Of a DNA stretch of 64,000 bases, positions 62,343 through 64,000 are shown piece by piece. Positions within the stretch are counted from its first letter, which is position 1; each line of letters starts with the position of its first letter. A program made the translations under genes and the position numbers. This DNA is from Microbacterium sp. MYb54 (GTDB lineage Bacteria > Actinomycetota > Actinomycetes > Actinomycetales > Microbacteriaceae). Location: positions 62,001 through 126,000 of the forward strand of contig NZ_PCPA01000007.1 in assembly GCF_002979515.1 (NCBI RefSeq). The letters run 5' to 3'. Below the pieces are notes generated by a model. That model was not told the DNA's origin. It did not search any database and worked only from the letters and a program-made list of their open reading frames with translations.

Positions 62343-64000
62343 GTGTCGCCGGACGTGTCAGACGAAAACAGGGAGAGCGCGGACGCACCGCCGCTCGCGA
62401 AGCGCATCCTCATCGGAGACCCGCTCACGAGCGCTCAGGTCGACGATCAGCTCCTCCCGAAGCGGATGGCGCTGCCGATCTTCGCGTCCGATGCGCTGAG
62501 CTCGGTGGCCTATGCCCCGCAGGAACTGGTGATGATCCTGCTGATCGGCGGGCTCACCTTCCTGTCGTTCACGCCGCTCGTGGCGAGCGCCGTCGTGGTG
62601 CTGCTGATCGTGGTCGTGCTCAGCTACCGGCAGCTCATCAAGGCCTACCCGTCTGGCGGTGGCGACTACGAGGTCGCGTCGAAGAACCTCGGCGAGATCC
62701 CCGGCGTGATCGTGGCCGCAGCCCTTCTCGTCGACTACGTGCTGACCGTGGCCGTGTCGGTCGCATCGGGTGTCGACAACATCATCTCGGCGGTGCCGGG
62801 GCTCGATCCGTTCCGCGTCGAGCTCGCGGTCGGCTTCGTGATCCTCATCATCATCGTGAACCTCCGTGGGGTGCGCGAGGCGTCGCTCGTGTTCGCGATC
62901 CCCACCTACGTTTTCATCGCCTCGGTCGGCGTCATGATCGTCACCGGCCTGATCCGCACGTTTCTCGGCGATGCGCCTGTTGCCTCGAGCGCCGACTTCT
63001 CGGTGCAGGCCGAGAGCCTCGGTCAGGCGGCCGTGATCCTGCTGATCCTGCGCGCATTCTCGAGCGGATGCTCCGCCCTCACCGGCGTCGAGGCCGTGTC
63101 GAACGGTGTGCCCGCCTTCCGGGCGCCGAAGGTGCGCAACGCCCAGTCGACCCTCGTACTGATGGGGTCGATCGCCGCCTGCCTGTTCGCGGGTCTCACA
63201 GCCCTCGCCCTGATCACCGGCGTGCACTACGCCGAGAATCCGTGCGACCTGATCGGCTTCGACTGCACGGCCCCGCAGCCCAGCCTGATGGCGCAGATCG
63301 CCGCAGCGACGTTCGGCGGCGGCAGCATCGCCTTCTTCATCGTGCAGGCCGCGACCGCCTGTGTGCTGCTGCTCGCCGCCAACACCGCGTTCAACGGGTT
63401 CCCGCTGCTGGGCGCTGTCCTCGCCCGCGACGGCTATGCCCCGAAGTCGCTCAACACCCGCGGCGACCGCCTCGTGTTCTCGAACGGCATGATTCTGCTC
63501 GGCATCGGCGCGATGATCGTGCTGGTGGTGTTCCAGGCGAAGCTGACGACGCTGATCCAGCTGTACATCATCGGCGTTTTCGTCTCGTTCTCGCTCGGGC
63601 AGATCGGCATGGTGAGGCACTGGCGGAAAGTGCTTCGCGGCCCTGCGGAAGACTCGGCCGGTTCCGGGATCGACGGAGCATCGGCATCCGATCGCCGCTC
63701 GGCGAAGGTCGGCCTCATCATCAACTCGGCCGGGGCGGTGATGACAGTCCTCGTGCTGCTGATCGTCACGATCACCAAGTTCACGCACGGCGCGTATCTG
63801 GTGTTCTTCGCGATCCCGATCCTCGCGTTCCTGATGCTGGGGGTGAAACGGTACTACCGCGACGTCGAGCATGAGATCGCGATCGACGACACCACGAAGT
63901 TCGGCGCGACCGGCGACCTCGCCATCGTGCTCGTCAACCGGCTGCAGAAGCCGGTCGTGAAGGCGATCGACTACGCGATCGCAGCCAAGCACGGCAAGAC
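62343..64000 (+). CDS. APC-family amino acid/cation transporter (3' end beyond window)
   Basis: At least 552 residues are encoded before the window edge. After a charged start (PLAKRILIGDPLTSAQ) comes LPIFASDALSSVAYAPQE, the first-helix signature of a KUP-like APC subgroup. About twelve membrane helices follow (e.g. VIVAAALLVDYVLTVAVSVA, GCSALTGVEAVSNGVPAF, ACVLLLAANTAFNGFP), then a soluble C-terminal part beginning RYYRDVEHEIA. Substrate may be an amino acid or potassium. GTG at 62343 has GGAGG 4-5 nt upstream. Confidence 0.85.
   Translation, partial: MSPDVSDENRESADAPPLAKRILIGDPLTSAQVDDQLLPKRMALPIFASDALSSVAYAPQELVMILLIGGLTFLSFTPLVASAVVVLLIVVVLSYRQLIKAYPSGGGDYEVASKNLGEIPGVIVAAALLVDYVLTVAVSVASGVDNIISAVPGLDPFRVELAVGFVILIIIVNLRGVREASLVFAIPTYVFIASVGVMIVTGLIRTFLGDAPVASSADFSVQAESLGQAAVILLILRAFSSGCSALTGVEAVSNGVPAFRAPKVRNAQSTLVLMGSIAACLFAGLTALALITGVHYAENPCDLIGFDCTAPQPSLMAQIAAATFGGGSIAFFIVQAATACVLLLAANTAFNGFPLLGAVLARDGYAPKSLNTRGDRLVFSNGMILLGIGAMIVLVVFQAKLTTLIQLYIIGVFVSFSLGQIGMVRHWRKVLRGPAEDSAGSGIDGASASDRRSAKVGLIINSAGAVMTVLVLLIVTITKFTHGAYLVFFAIPILAFLMLGVKRYYRDVEHEIAIDDTTKFGATGDLAIVLVNRLQKPVVKAIDYAIAAKHGK

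Overview
The window is GC-rich, densely coded actinobacterial chromosome. The short overlapping operons (ATGA/GTGA junctions), frequent GTG starts, CebR-type cellulose-sugar operators and gene content suggest Microbacteriaceae, probably Microbacterium or a close relative. This placement is inferred from style and gene content only. No rRNA, tRNA or CRISPR array was found.

Layout. 1-0.4 kb: 3' end of an IS5-type transposase. 0.6-7.7 kb: small membrane protein, GntR regulator, secreted metzincin protease, TetR regulator and three envelope-associated proteins of unknown role. 7.7-14.2 kb: a cellobiose/cello-oligosaccharide system (cebR, GH1 beta-glucosidase, cebG, cebF, cebE) with two perfect CebR boxes. 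14.3-16.1 kb: apt, purS and purQ, split by a 9-bp tandem-repeat array. 16.1-18 kb: secreted (alpha/alpha)6-like protein and a DUF1761 protein. 18.1-20.9 kb: GH13 alpha-glucosidase with its LacI regulator. 20.9-24.3 kb: a redox operon (ferredoxin, ferredoxin reductase, flavin reductase, superoxide dismutase) divergent from soxR, with a perfect SoxR box in a 19-bp-spaced promoter. 24.6-30.3 kb: an unusual locus with LuxR, ECF sigma factor and membrane protein on one side, and a small secreted protein, lipoprotein, adaptor, ABC ATPase and permease on the other, around a perfect 26-bp palindrome. This is the best candidate for a new peptide/bacteriocin-like system. 30.8-39.5 kb: Opp/Dpp-type ABC importer plus GH3 beta-glucosidase, divergent from a TetR regulator. 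39.5-42 kb: M20 amidohydrolase, membrane protein and uridine-kinase-like P-loop protein.

42-61 kb is a near-complete molybdenum cofactor region: moaA, molybdate importer modABC with an HTH-TOBE regulator, moeB-moeA-moaC-moaD, mogA-moaE, and a membrane-anchored sulfite-oxidase-type molybdoenzyme that would use the cofactor. Two accessory islands interrupt it. One (43.2-45.1 kb) has a small secreted protein and a frameshifted alpha/beta-hydrolase-like lipoprotein. The other (48.8-53.9 kb) has an Xre/RES toxin-antitoxin pair, a DUF2971 protein, a resolvase remnant, secreted proteins and a broken nuclease gene. A D-Ala-D-Ala carboxypeptidase lies between the second island and moeB. The window ends with a small zinc-ribbon protein, a RelA/SpoT-domain alarmone synthetase and the start of an APC-family transporter.

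Three widely spaced intergenic sites share a ~60-bp dispersed inverted repeat (12.8, 19.8 and 62.2 kb).
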